A stretch of 64,000 nucleotides of DNA from Hsuehochloa calcarea (GCA_036346395.1 CM070594.1:54793519-54857518), one strand, 5' to 3'. Positions 22,601 through 34,708 are shown, counted from the first letter of the stretch. Numbers and translations: made by a program. Notes: generated from the sequence alone by a model not told the origin.

Positions 22601-25260
22601 TTTCTCGCATAGGAGACTTGGTCATATAGGATTTGATCATCGACCTGAGTTAGCGGCCACGATCTCATTCGTGGTTTGCCAAACTCAAAATGGTCAAGGA
22701 TCTTGTTTGTGCTCCTTGCCGCACGGCAAAATGGTTGCCGCTTCACATCCTCCGCCATAATGACTATGACAGATGCACCAGTCAATCGCCCATATGGACA
22801 CATGAGGGACCACTAGAGTGCAATCGGTGGGAGGGAAGTGGTACGCATTTGTCGTGGTCGATGACTTCTCGAGGTATTCTTGGGTGTTTTCTTAGCCTCG
22901 AAGGATGAGATGTTTACTCTTTTCGTGGTCTTTTAGTAGGCTTTCTGTTGAGCTCCTGTGCATTACGAGCAATTCGACCGATAATGGCACCGAGTTCAAG
23001 ATTTCCTACTTTGAGAGTTTTTGTGGTGAGACAGTGTAGAGCACCGCCTCGCTCCATACGTCCCCCAACAAAATGGCGTTGTGGAGAGGAAGAACTGCAC
23101 CTTGGTCGAGATGGCCAGACGATGCTTGATGAGTACTCTACACCTAGGAAGTTTTGGGATGAGGCAATTGCTACTACTTGTCATGTTTCTAATGAGTTTT
23201 TCTTCTGCACTCTTGCATCGCACTTCTTATGAGTTGAGATATGGGCGAAAACCCGTCCTCGCATTTTCGTGTGTTTGGTTGCAAGTGTTTTATTCTCAAG
23301 TCCGGGAATCTAGATAAGTTCGAGTCACGATCTTGTGATGGGATCTTTCCGGGTTACTCGACTTCTTCTCGTGCCTATAGAGTCCAGGCTGAGTCTAGTA
23401 AAATGGTAGAAACTCAGTGAAGTGACCTTCGATGAGGCCACCAGGGACTAGGCCTCGATATCTCGTGTTCTTTAGAGCGATGAGTCCATCTTTGTGGACG
23501 AAGAGGAAGACGGAGATGAAGGTTGTCTACTGATCCAGCTCTTCCTCCTCCTCTTGAGGTGCCTACTTCCACCGCACTCGAGGAGATCACCCTTACCTTC
23601 GCTTCTTCGAAGCTAGTGGCTCTGCTCCTATCTCATCTCGCTAATGAGGTAGAGGCCACTTCTTCATCTCACCCCGACATCCAAGACACATTCAAAAGGA
23701 CCATCCTTCGAGCGGATCATTGGAGACCTCTTCGAGCGTGTCACACGCTCCAAAGTCGGCTTGTCTCTCTTCTGTCTCCATTCTCCTTCGTCGCCTTTAT
23801 TTGAGCCCAAAGACGTTTGTCATGCTCTATCTGACGAGTCTTGGACAAACGCTATGCATGAGGAGTTGGAAAACTTTGAAAGAAACAAGGTCTGGTCCCT
23901 TGTTGAGCCCCCTCAAGGTCACAATATCATTGGGACCAAATGGGTGTTCAAGAACAAACAAAGTGAAGATGGGTTAGTCATTCGAAACAAGGCTAGACTG
24001 ATAGCTCAGGGCTATTCCCAGGTTGAGGGTCTCGATTTTGAGGAGACGTTTGCACTCAGAGCTGACTTGAAGCCATTAGAATTCGCTTGCCTTTGCGGCT
24101 TCTAAGGGTTTCAAGCTTTACCAGATGGATGTCAAGAGTGCCTTCCTCAATGGCCTTATTGAGGAAGAAGTCTATGTTAGACAGCCCCCAGGTTTCGAGA
24201 ACCTCAAATACCCTAACCATGTCTACAGGCTTTCCAAAGCTTTGTATGGACTCAAACAGCTCCCGAGCTTGGTATGAAAGGCTTAAGTCCTATCTGTTGA
24301 GTCATGACTTTCAAATGGGTAAAATTGACAAGACCTTGTTCATTCGCCGCCTTGGCACCGATCTTACGCTCGTCCGGATCTATGTGGATGATATTATCTT
24401 TGGCGGCTCCTCGCATGCTCGCTTTCCCGGTTTTCCATGTCATGAGCTCGGAGTTTGAAATGAGCATGATGGGCGAGTTGAGCTTCTTCCTTGGCTTCCA
24501 AATCAAAATGACTCGGGGGTACCTTTCTTCATCAAGGCAAATACACTCGAGACCTCCCCGCTGCCGACATGAATGATGGAAAGCCAAGATCAACTCCGAT
24601 GGCATCTACAAATGCTCTGATCCGGATGAAGACGGCGAACCTGTTGATCAAAAGGATTTCAGAGCATGATTGGCTCTCTCTTGTACCTCACGGCCTCGAG
24701 ACCGCATATACACTTCTCTCGTGTGTCTTTGTGCTCGGTTTCGAGCTTCTCCTCGCGTGTCTCACCGTCAGGCGGTGAAGCGCATCTTTCGGTACCTTCG
24801 AGCTACCATTGACTATGGTATCTGGTACTCTTCCTCTTCTTGTCTATCTCTTAGAGCCTTCTCCGATGCAGATTTTGTTGGCTGTGAGATAGATAGGAAG
24901 AGCACTTCGCACTTGCCAATTCATTGGCACTTCTCTTGTCTCTCGGTCGCCAAGGAAGCAATCCGGTGTTGCGCAATCCGCGCAGAGGCCGAGCACGCTG
25001 TTCTTTGCAGCCTGCTGTCAGAGCCAAGTGCTTTGGATGGTCTCGACCCTGCAGGATTTTGGGTTATCTATCGACTGTGTTTCACTCTTTTGTGATAACA
25101 CGTCTGCGATTTGCATTGCCAAGAACCCAGTGCAACATTCTCGGACCAAGCATATTGATATCAGATATCACTTTCTTCGAGACCATGTAGAGAAGGGTGA
25201 CATTGTGCTCCAGCCAGGAGAGTGAGCACCGGTTATCGATATCTTCACTAAGCCTCTGGG
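22600..25260 (+). pseudogene. Copia pol: integrase, reverse transcriptase and RNase H, broken
   Basis: Pre-integrase and integrase text occurs in shifting frames from about 22615 (LGHIGFDH, then VCAPCR) to 23420. Reverse transcriptase (RVT_2) is clear at 23790-24460: NIIGTKWVFKNKQSEDG, VIRNKARLIAQGYSQVEG, then YQMDVKSAFLNGLIEEEVYV, LSKALYGLKQ and the catalytic box IYVDDIIFGG (about 24380-24410). RNase H remains are RYLRATIDYGIWYSSS and FSDADFVG (about 24790-24880), VSLFCDNTSAICIAKNPV and HIDIRYHFLRDHVEKGDIVL (to about 25210). The YVDD box is intact, but at least six frame changes prevent a polyprotein. Confidence 0.88.
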
Positions 25261-27158
25261 CGCCTCTCGGTTTTGACTCTCTGGGAGAGCTTGGGGTGGT
25301 TTGTCCTTACTGATCACAGTGTGGGGAGCTATGTGCTTCTCTTCAGATTATATTATATTTATACTATACCTCCTTTCTGGTTGCATTTCTTTTAATATTT
25401 TGGGTCGAAGTCCTTCCAGCATGGGTTAGAGTGGTTCTCTTGCCAAATTGCTTTGACTGCTATCTCTTATCTTGTGCTTCTAGGATGCTGCTTATTAGCT
25501 GTCTCTTCCTTCTCTAAGTAGAGCTTACTCACTTCTTATAGGTTCTAGCAGGGGTCGGGCCACCCTTGGGTAGACAGGGACAGTGTTTGCTCCTTAGTGT
25601 ATGTGTAGATCAGTTGATAGTCCTAGAATCATATGGGGTAGATAAGAACCTGTCTGAGCGATAGTTTTCTCTATATCTTTTCTATGCTCTAAAGGACTGC
25701 CTTTTCTGTTTTACTTATCAGATTCTCGTTTTTGTTCCTTTGGTTCAAGGGGAGTTATTCTTGGTTATTCCATATTCTTAATGTTGTCATAACTCAACCT
25801 GAATTAAAAGATGCATCTCATTCTGAAGGGAATATGGATTTTTGTGCATTTCATCCTGCATTGCATTATAATCAAATGGAGCCTTGTTTATTATCCCTTA
25901 TGATCTGTTTTCACTATTTTACATCTTGCCATGATTTTTGCTAAACTGCTAGATCTATCATGACTTTTTATGTGTAGTTTAGTCTTTGCCATGCTAAGGT
26001 GATTAAAAATGCTAAACTGGAATTAAAATCTTGTCATGATAGCTCTTGAGACTAGTCCGTTGAAGCTATCCTTTTATGATTTTCGCCATGTCAAGTAGGT
26101 CGAGTTGAGTCCCAATCTCTTTTGAACTTTTGAGTAAGCTATGTCGCTTGTTAAGAAACATGACTTATCTCTAATCGCTTGGTCTAAAAACTTCAAAAGC
26201 AAAAATGATCTCTTTTGTGCGAAAAACTGATCTCACCAAATCTTTCTCATGAGACGGCTTGCCATTGCACTAGGCATGAACTCGTGGGGAGCCTTGATGA
26301 CCTAAGATCACCTCCTTAAGTCTGTTGCTTGGAGTGATCGTGATAAGGTCGGGATCTAGCACATGGCTATCAAAAAAAATGGTTGAAGCTCAGGAGGCAG
26401 TTGTGGATGGCACCTAGTCCAGAGCTTGCTTTACTGAGATAAAACCATAAAAAGCCTTTTTTAAAAAAAATGGTTGAAGCTTAGGAGGCAGTTGTGGATG
26501 GCACCTAGTCCAGAGCTTGCTTTACTGAGATAAAACCATAAAAAGTCTTCAGAAAAAGAAAAATGTGCTAAAATTGCTTATCATCAAAGAGACCAAGTTC
26601 TGGATAAAATGAGTCTTTCTTCAACTGGTAGCACTCTAAACTGTTCAGTATGAGTCTTCTTGGTTCAACTTAGATTATTTGACATGGCTTGTATCATCTT
26701 TGGATATCTTTAGCTAGACTTCAATCTTGGTTTATGTGACTTGCTAAAGAATTGAATCATTAATCAGATAATGGACTTTCTGTCTTAGCTTTTCTATACA
26801 TCAATTGTCATGATCTTGATAGCATTCTTCTGTGTTATGGCTTGGTGTAATACTCTAATAGTCATTTTGGATAATCTACATGGCTCCTAATGCTTAAAAT
26901 GAACATCATATTGTCTTTTCCTCCCTTTTCTACATCTTGATGATTTTATTGCCAAAGGGGGAGAATTTTGGAGAGAAAAAGCCTTCTGGAGAAAAGCCTT
27001 GAGTTTTGTGCGAAAATTGCTCTTTCATCTCATCTCAAGTCTTTTCTTTTGTCAACATGGTCTTGAGCTTAACTACTCTTGTTTAGACCTTGGTTGACTT
27101 TAAACTCAAACTCATCTTATGCTTTTGGTGATTGTCAATATACTCATCAAGGGGAGAT
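25261..27158 (+). other. Non-coding 3' region of the copia element with tandem duplication and PPT
   Basis: No domain is recognisable; in SIRE/Maximus elements this position may hold an env-like frame, but none is visible. A direct duplication of about 90 bp (26373-26463 and 26464-26553) shares GGAGGCAGTTGTGGATGGCA and is more than 95 percent identical. The tract AAGGGGAGA at 27149-27157 is the polypurine tract. Another AAAGGGGGAGA at about 26955 could be a second, central-type tract. Confidence 0.7.
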
Positions 27159-28803
27159 TGAGAGACCATGTGAGAGGTCCTCCACTCGAGTGATGAGTAT
27201 TTGACAAGTGTGTTGATTAGATTGAGAGTTGAGTTTTTCGGTTTGACTGCTTCGGCCGAGTCAGAAAATCGGAACTACATTGTGTATGGAGCGGAAGTTC
27301 CGATAATCGAACTACCGGCGTTGGAAATAGGAGCTTCAAAACCACGGGAATTGAGTTCGCTATGGTAATCGGAACTTCCGCACCTAGGTAGCGAGTGTCC
27401 GAAATTACCGACATTGAGTGTTCTCTCGAGATGCTAATCGAATTGAATATCCGAAAGTCGGATAGTTCAAGATCGGAAGTACCGTGTTAAGCGCGAACTT
27501 CCGATAATCCTCGACAGTGCGACGTTTCGAAATCGGAACTTCCGCTGTGGTAAGTGCGGAACTTCCGATTGTGTCCAGAACTGTGCAGAGAAGATTAATT
27601 TGTGATTTTGATTTTGTATGAGTTTGAGTCTTATACATATGTTGATGCTATGATATTGTGCAATGCTATGTGATGTGTTTTTGTCTGTGTTGACTGCAGG
27701 ACATCGAGACGAAGTCGTGGCGAAACACGAGGTGATCGGACTAGGCGCAGGCGGCGTTGAGGTCAGAACGGTCGGGATGTGTCGAAGACGGCGTGAATCT
27801 TGAGGTGGTTGTGAGTCAAGGACAGCAAGGTGTACGGGAGGCTTCCAGAAGGTGCGCAAGGGGCGAAAGGGTCTTTTCGCAAAGCGGCAAAAGTGGAAGC
27901 GGTTCCGTTCGGGTGTAGCGGGCTTAATGGGTTGGAGGCCCATTAGCAAAGGCTATAAATAGGGGAGAACCCTGGAGTTAGGGTTAGACCTTGAGAGAGA
28001 AAATTAGGGTTAGCTCTAGAAAAAGGATTTGTTTTGCTTTTTGAGAGTTTGTTGAGTTGGAGAGTATGAACTGAAATCTCTTGTAATCCTTCCTCTGTGT
28101 TTCCATCTGTAAACGTTTGATTTCTATCAATGAAACTCTGAGTTTTGATTACTTGTTTATGTCCTCTTCCTTCTCTCTGTTCTTCTCTTGAATAGCTAGG
28201 GTTTTGATGTATCTCTTGATTCGTCTTATGAAATAGCGTGAAACTTGATATCTAGAGTCGTTTTGATATTGCTAATCTATCATCAAAGTTTCATAAGCTA
28301 AGAATCTGAGAATCGTGTCTATTGTGGGTTTTGGTCTTTCTTGCCCCTTTCTCAAGAAATCCGTTTTTGGCTCGATTATTGAATCTTTGGTTACGATTCT
28401 TCTCCATAAGGTCAAGATCGTGTTTAGGATGATGTCCTGTGAAACTTGACCTGAGAAGAGCATTCAAGATTAAGTAGTTTGGATTTTTGGGCAAAAACCC
28501 GAGTGTTCATTCTTCATCCAGGATAATCGAAGCTTCCGATTTTACACAATGGAACTACGCATAGCGGAACTTCCGCGACCGAATTTCGAACTTCCGATTT
28601 CTGGAACTTAGGCACCTTACTGGTCGGAGCTTCCGATTTCCAGAAGAACAGCCCGAGGCTTGTTTTTGATTATTTGATTTTGCATCATTTACTTTCTTTA
28701 GATCTCCAGAGATCTTTGTAGGCTTGTTTAAATACAGTAAAGGGGAGTTATTAATTTTTAGGCACCATTCACCCCCCCCCTCTGTTGCCATTTCGATCCT
28801 TCA
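27159..28803 (+). repeat. 3' LTR of the copia element
   Basis: 1,645 bp, colinear with the 5' LTR. From about 27550 to 28500 the two are almost identical, while 27230-27540 differs from its partner by many single-base losses. It keeps the TATA box (about 27953), so transcripts could read outward into the 28.8-kb flank. Confidence 0.93.
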
Positions 28804-28919
28804 GAGTCCTAAGTCCTTGCACCAGCGGACTTCCCGAGAGCCCGATCCCTCTCACCCTCACTCCGGATCAAACGGTTACCTAACCCTAAGACTAACTGTC
28901 AACCAAACGAGTCGAGTTT

Positions 28920-29443
28920 TGGTTTATCTACCTTGGTCTGAAGTATTTCCTTCATTCCAAATATCCTTGGATATATATCGTTTGCAGTATTTCCTTCATC
29001 AACTCCAGATGAGTATGTTTTGGTCTCATCTGCAGTACGCACTCTCTTCTTTCAAGATGCCGATAGGTATGTTTAGTTTTGTTTGAAGTGTTTTCCTTCT
29101 TCAAACACACATAGGTTTGTTTACTTTCGTTTGAAGTGCTTTCGTTTGTTTGAATGTCTTTGGATTTATTGGATTTTATTTGAATGCTTTCAGGCGTTCT
29201 TGGATTCAATCGTATTCTTTGTAGTTAGAATTTGAAGCCATGACAGAGCAACAGTATGAGACAGAACAAGAACAAGAACAAAAACAAGACCAAGATTATC
29301 ATAACAGTGAGCAGGATGATTATCATAACATTGAGCAAGGCAAGTCAACACTTTGATCATGTTGCACCTACTTTTGAAATGCAATTATATTGTTTAAAAT
29401 TATTAAATTGCATTGCTATGATTTATACAACTATGTTGGTGTG
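28920..29443 (+). repeat. Gypsy-LTR-like fragment
   Basis: Repeated TTTGTTTGAAGTG phrases, then a CAAGAACAAGAACAAAAACAAG purine run and GAGCAAGGCAAGTCAACACTTTGATCATG. The last part parallels CAAGCAAGGCAAGTTATAACTTTGATCGTA at 2122-2151 in the first gypsy LTR and the complement of about 56770-56800. It is probably a fragment of a related LTR; its ends are not defined. Confidence 0.4.
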
Positions 29444-30540
29444 GCCTTTGAGGCTGGCGGCCGAGGTGTGGCCTTCGAGGCTGGCGGCTCATTGTAGAGA
29501 AGCCCGTGATGGTGAAGTCGCCAACGCAGGGCCTCCACTTTAAGGCGTGGCCTTCAAGGCAAGAGGCGCGTCGTAGAGAGGCCCAAGAGGGCGAAGTCGC
29601 CGACGTGGGGCCTTCGAGACGGGTGGTGCGTCGCAACAAGTCCTGTGAGGGCAAAGTCGCAGACACGGAGCCGCCACGCCGATGCCTAGCCTTCGAGGCA
29701 GGTGGTGCGTCATAGCAAGGTCCGTGAGGGCGAAGTGTCAAACGTGGGGTCGCCACGCCGAGGCGTGTCCTTAGATGTAGGCAGCACGTCGTAGTAAGGC
29801 TCGTGAGGGTGAAGTCACCGACATGGGGCCACCATGCCAAAGCGTGGCCTTTGAGGCGAACGACGCGATGTAGGAAGTCCTGTTGGGTTCCCATCTTTTT
29901 TATAGGGCTCGTAGGGGAGCCCGAAGCTAGCAAGAGGGAGGTGAAGTCGAGAGTCGCCCCATCCTTTTTTGATAGGACTTGCAGGGAGCCCAAAGCTAAC
30001 GAGAGGGAGGTGAAGTGGAGCATCGTCCCCCATCCTTTTTTATAGGGCTCACGGGGAGCCCAAAGGTAGCAATATGCAATTTGTCCCAAACGAGGCGAGG
30101 CCTTAGAGGTGGGAGACTCACTAGTCACCAAGGCACATCCTTTGAAGCGATTTGGAATGGCGCGATGGAGCGCAATGTGTGAGGTCTCCCCACCGAGGTG
30201 GGGCCTTCGAGGTAGGAGACTCTATAGTCATCGAGGAACGGCCTTCGAAGCGATTAAGAATTGCACAATGGAGTGAGATATGCGAGGTATCCCCGCGAGG
30301 AGAGGTCTTCAAGGCGAGAGACTCCCTAATCGCTGAGGCACAGCCTTCGGAGCGATTAGCGATTACGCGATGGAGCACGATGTGTTGTTTATACACTTCG
30401 CACCCAAGTGGGTGAGTCAGTGTCCACCGGAGCATTTGATCTATGCGCGGTGTCTTATTTATACACTTCACACTAACATGAGTGAGTTCGTTTGCACCGA
30501 GACGTTTGAGCCATGTGTGGTGCCTTGGGTGCCACGGTGG
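29444..30540. repeat. Mosaic of four consecutive short tandem-repeat families
   Basis: Four blocks follow one another. Block 1 (29444-29880) has about four or five units of roughly 90-105 bp around GTGGCCTTCGAGGC and GAGGGCGAAGTCGCC. Block 2 (29890-30068) has three units of about 80 bp around TTTTTTATAGGGCTCRYRGGG. Block 3 (30093-30385) has three units of about 100 bp around GAGACTC and GAAGCGATT. Block 4 (30386-30540) has two units of about 75 bp around TTTATACACTTCRCAC. Long open frames occur on both strands, as expected of GC-rich repeats, so no protein is called. Confidence 0.7.
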
Positions 30541-30927
30541 TGGGCTTACGTATGGCACCCGTGTGGGCTTTATGCACCGAGGCTGGAGCCTACGATGTGT
30601 TCGCCGAGACCATAGTATGCTAGGAGTCGCTTTCCTTCGAGCACATAATTGCAATGATGTGCCTGTGTTGTTTCTACTGAGCGGGAAATTAAGTTTGAGT
30701 GAGGATGTAGTCATGGCATTGTTTTTGCTAATACATGGAAGATCACTTCGCAGAGGGATGTAGTAAGAGACCAGAGCTTGATTATTAATACACTACTTTC
30801 AATAATAGTTAATTGGATTTGGAGAGGCTGTTTGATGGCTTGATCCATGATATTTATTTGTAATGGTCAATTGAATTAGTCCACGAAAGACATGCTAGTA
30901 TAGATGGTACTTACCAGTCGTGAGGGC
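30541..30927. other. Unassigned spacer
   Basis: Passes from GC-rich repeat to AT-rich sequence. No recognised gene, repeat or terminus. Confidence 0.4.
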
Positions 30928-31610
30928 CTAGGGTGTTGCCGCGGAGTCAGGGGGAGGGTATCGATGTGGAGCGATCGCGGAGGCAAACAGATCTAGCGCC
31001 GACGTGAGGGGGAGGCTGGCAGAGCCGGCAGCGGCCATGTCAATTGCAGCCATGCCGCCCTTGGCGGACACGTGGAACCGACACAAAGGGGAGGCCAGCG
31101 CAATTGGTGGCAGCCAGGTCGGTGGAGACAGAGCCGCCGGTACGACCGACATGGAGGCCCTCGAAGGTGTCGAGGTGGCCGCGAGGCGGAGCCAGCGATG
31201 AGGCACGCGGCACAACCGGCGGAGGGGCGCGTGGGGGTAGCCCGACCGTAAAGGGGCCTCGGTGCATAGGTCGTGCCGAGGGGGCCTTGTTGAGGTGGGA
31301 TGAAGGGCATGGAGGGGTGCTAAGGTTGGGGGCATGCCGTGCTGGAGGAGGGAGCAAAGGTGCGAGGGGTGCCGCTACAGTTGTTCCTTAAAAAAATTGA
31401 TGCTTTCAACTCTTCTTCCATGCGTAACTTCTTGTTCAGTCTCCACGAATAACACCAACTATCGTAGCTACAAAACTTGATAGTGTGTAGCGAATACCCT
31501 TTGTCATGAGGGAATTGTGCAACTGGAGGAGTCGAAGGCTTGAGAGGTGTGGATGTTGCATTATGAATGAGAGAATGTGGAACCCTCTTCTTACATGCCC
31601 TTGGTGCCAT
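30928..31610 (-). other. GC-rich segment with unassigned minus-strand frames
   Basis: The minus strand has a TATA-like run (TATATAT, about 31607-31614) directly before an ATG at 31608-31610 that opens MAPRACKKRVPHSL for 96 codons, and a second frame of 135 codons at 30928-31335 rich in proline, alanine and arginine. Comparable frames are open on the plus strand, as expected from base composition. I recognise no domain. It could be part of a transposon leader or a dead gene; a functional gene is unlikely. Confidence 0.3.
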
Positions 31611-32429
31611 ATATATAGGGGAGCAAGAATGGATATTTCACTTCTTGCCACTGTCTTATATTGATTGAGAAAGAGGCATTTTAGTATATTCATGGAGGTA
31701 TAGCCATATGCCTAGCCTATGTATATGTTGGTATTTCATAGGGCACACTAAGTATTCCTGATGACCCTAGGAGGTGAGACACTCCTACGATATCTTGCAC
31801 TTTCTTAATCCAACCACATCGGGGGGCTTAGAGATGTCTCTCTCGTTAAATATGAGGGGCAAATTACATCTTGATTGCTTATATTTCTCTGTATGTTTCA
31901 TAGTAAACCCAAAAATTATCTTTATGACTACTTATTTACAGAGTAGCGTTTGATAATCCCTAAGTAAACTATTACACATGTATGAAACTATGGCAACCCT
32001 AGGTCTAAAAATTCCACATACACTATGTATGAGACTAACTGATAACACATACGAATATAACAATTCTTGCAGTGTCTCAAGACGGGTCAATCAAATACTG
32101 TATTCTTCAACATATGTCTGTATTATTGATTTGATATTTCATATCCATAATCCATGAAACGTGATCATTAATCAATACATGTGCAGATCTATAAATCATA
32201 AGTGTTTTACATAATGACATAAGAGCAGAGATGTTTAAAATGACATCATAGACATAAATGGAGTTTCACAAACAACTCATATACTTGCAATCAATATAAA
32301 TGATATTTTATTTATGGGACAAAATAATATATTATTCAAAAGTTAATAAACATAGCAGCGATATAATCTTCGCTGTGATTACTAACGTCTATTTACCGCA
32401 CTTTAGTCGCTATCTCAGTACAACAAAAA
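31611..32429. other. AT-rich non-coding region
   Basis: No gene, no clear repeats. It lies directly upstream of the receptor-kinase relic and may include its former promoter. Confidence 0.4.
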
Positions 32430-32577
32430 AAAGTCCAAATAAAACCAGCACATTGCATATCCATATTCTCTTCGTCAATCTTCCGTCCTTCACCACCATG
32501 GCTCTTTTCTGCATTCGCATGGTGCTCCTCATCTTTACTGATGCCATGTACTCACCTCGCCAGAGTTTCCACTAGAA
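32430..32577 (+). pseudogene. 5' relic of an LRR receptor kinase gene (leader and signal peptide only)
   Basis: This stretch is about 85-90 percent identical to 40822-40960, the leader and first codons of the intact receptor gene. Shared text includes CCAAATAAAACCAGCACA, the Kozak context CACCACCATGG and the codons for MALFCIRMVLLI. After those codons the sequence diverges and a stop follows at 32573-32575, giving a 25-residue stub. Everything from the LRR domain onward is missing, so this is the 5' scar of a deleted or recombined gene copy. Confidence 0.88.
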
Positions 32578-32709
32578 GTAAAACCGGAGTCGGCACCGCA
32601 CGCGCGGGCGCGGACCGGTCGGCACGGCCGTTTGGTCGACTCGGGCGGCGCGTCGGCATGGAGATGGGAGGGGTTCGTCCCGCCGTCACCGTACCAACGT
32701 GGCTACTGC

Positions 32710-33245
32710 CGGCGCAAGGCTCCAATTGCAGGACAATTGCCGTCGTTACTGAGCCATCGCCGTCCTTAGCCTTGCGACGGTGACAGGTGCATGAATGGTT
32801 TATTTTTGCCGAAAGAGGACCACGTATCTTTTCCTTTTCATGGCGCGTGGATCGTGGGACCAGCCAATTGCAGGAGACTATGGAATGGCATTTCAAAAGA
32901 AACTACGTACGTAAGCCTTCCTGGCAAACATCTCTCTAATGCTAACAGAAATTCATGACTAATCTGCCGCCTTTCTGAGTTCTGACAAAGAACCGCACTA
33001 AATTGTTTGGTGATGAACCGCACTAAATTGTTTGGTGATGAACCGCACCAAATCTAAATATTTGGAAGGGACCACTGGATATTTCAGCTAATGAACTATA
33101 GATATATATAAAAAGAACATAGGTCCATCACCCACAAGAATAGTTGTCCACCCTCCACCGTACCCAAAAAAAAGGGAAGAAAAGCTGTACACGTCACTTA
33201 CTCAGATATGCTATTCTCATGTTAGATATGAATGGCCCTACTACT
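32710..33245. repeat. Duplicated block A, copy 2
   Basis: Colinear with 15001-15475. A 25-bp tandem duplication (TTTGGTGATGAACCGCAC..) at about 33001-33048 is unique to this copy. Confidence 0.75.
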
Positions 33246-33289
33246 TGACTCCAAGCAACCGAACGAAAGATGTCCAGGAATGCAGTAAG

Positions 33290-33580
33290 CTACTATCATT
33301 AACTTGCACCGCTAAATCTGGCCGTCAAGTTGAACAGTTTATAGCTTAATAGTCATGTGGAATGGTGTGCAACGAATCAGAACACACTCGACCGATACGG
33401 ACTCACGATGTCCAAAGACAGGAACCCTTTCGATTCTGTCAGTATATGTGCTAAACAATGAGGTTAAGTGTAATGTGATCAAGAAATTAGAAGCTTTTCA
33501 ACCGAGCTTAAAAGTGATCACTGAAAGAATAGCAGCATTGGTTGGTTCATTCAAGAGAATTAAATTAGCAAACGTAACAT
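33290..33580. repeat. Copy of the receptor-gene upstream region
   Basis: Colinear, at moderate identity, with 39940-40475 upstream of the intact receptor kinase. Shared landmarks are GTGGAATGGTGTGCAA against GTGAAATGGTGTACTA, ACAGGAACCCTTTCG against ACAGGAATCCCTTTGC, and GAAGCTTTTCAACCGAGCTTAAAAGTGATC against GAAAGCTTTTCCACATAGCTTAAAGTGATC. Confidence 0.65.
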
Positions 33581-33899
33581 CATAGACGAACCGCACCAAA
33601 ATTTGAATATTTGCAAGGGGCCATTGAATAATTTTACTTAATGAAGTCTAGAAATGGAATAGCGGTAGGTTCATCGTAACCCACTACAAGAACAGTCGCC
33701 CACCATATCCAAAAAAAAATTGTACAGGTCGCTTACTCAGAAATGACACTATGATGTGATTGATGTCATATATGAAGGCCCTTAAGTTGACCATTGACTC
33801 TTTAAGGCAACCGACCAGAGATAGTCCGGGAAGGCAGAAAGTTGTACTATCATCAACTTGCATCGCTAATTGATCCGACCGGTGGGAAATCACGGGCTT
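33581..33899. repeat. Third, diverged copy of block A's second half
   Basis: GAACCGCACCAAAATTTGAATATTTGCAAGGGGCCATT and CTTACTCAGAAATG repeat the pattern seen at 15290-15475 and 33036-33245. It ends against an LTR-like sequence. Confidence 0.6.
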
Positions 33900-34260
33900 G
33901 ATCTAGTCAGTTTAGGGATAAGCGTTTTATTTAAAATTGTAGTAGGGTCTGTATTATATAAATACAAAGGTATTAGTTACGGTAAAAAATTGATTATGAG
34001 AAGAGAAATAAAGATAAGAAAGAAGTTCTTTTATATCTTTGTGTTCAATCTACTATTATTATTGTATTATTCTGTGCGATTCTATACTTGTCTACGAGGC
34101 GATCGATCGGACTGGACTCGCCAACGACAGTACCTCAACACGTTATCAGCACGATCAACTTCGGCCTACCTCTAGGCCTCCTTTACTCAGATCGAAAGGT
34201 AACCGTCGAAGCACACCGCTCGTACATTGAATCACATTTTTACATCACTTTCAATTCCGC
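33900..34260 (+). repeat. Solo-like copia LTR fragment with a GTTATCAGCACG primer site
   Basis: A TATA box (TTATATAAATAC, about 33954) is followed by about 180 bases ending ACAGTACCTCAACACGTTATCAGCACGATC at about 34124-34153. AACACGTTATCAGCACGA is the alternative primer site seen in part of the plant copia elements, taken to match an internal part of tRNA-Met. There is no matching second LTR and no pol downstream, so this is the R-U5-PBS remnant of a deleted element. Confidence 0.5.
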
Positions 34261-34708
34261 AAATTTAGTTTTCTAGATTATTTCCTACGGTGCAAATCCG
34301 CTCTAATCTACTGTGAGCTGACTTGAAGTCGTCAGTACAATGCCGATCGGTAGGTTGCATGAAGAAGTAGATGTCGATTGCACTGTGGATTGCAGATTGC
34401 AAATTTCATCTAATCTCCGCGAGCCGACTTGTAGTCGTCGGCACAATGCCGATCAAATGATTGATTGAAAAAGAGGGATTGTTGATTGCACTGCTCATGG
34501 ATGCACAAACAGAAAAAGAAAAACAACGCCGGTGTCCACATGTCGTCGTGTCGCTCGCATGCGGCCACATCCCACGCCACCTGCATGCGGCCGTACCACC
34601 ATGTCGCCCGAAGCCACCTCCGCGCCGCCGGCCTGCAGCTCGTGCGCCGCCGCGCTGCCCCGCATGGTTGTACCGGTCACATGAACACGATGCCTGCCAA
34701 ATGAAATG
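34261..34708. other. Unassigned; possible leader of the deleted copia element
   Basis: Two related phrases (GCCGACTTGTAGTCGTCGGCACAATGCCGATC and a diverged copy about 110 bases earlier) suggest a small internal duplication. No coding frame is supported. Confidence 0.35.

Larger units (their letters stand above)
17650..28803 (+). mobile_element. Complete copia LTR retrotransposon (SIRE/Maximus-like), 11.15 kb
   Basis: Two LTRs beginning TGAGAGACCATGTGAG and ending TCCTTCA lie at 17650-19310 and 27159-28803, flanked by the perfect duplication GAGTC (17645-17649 and 28804-28808). PBS, gag with a zinc knuckle, integrase, RT and RNase H follow in copia order (integrase before RT), then a 1.9-kb non-coding stretch and a polypurine tract. 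The long coiled-coil-like region after gag and the extra 3' space suggest the SIRE/Maximus lineage; that is an inference. All genes are broken by stops and shifts, so it could move only with proteins supplied in trans. Confidence 0.93.

Noticed and set aside
29403..30131. 242-codon minus-strand open frame
   Set aside because: It lies wholly in tandem repeats; the apparent protein is a translation of the repeat units.
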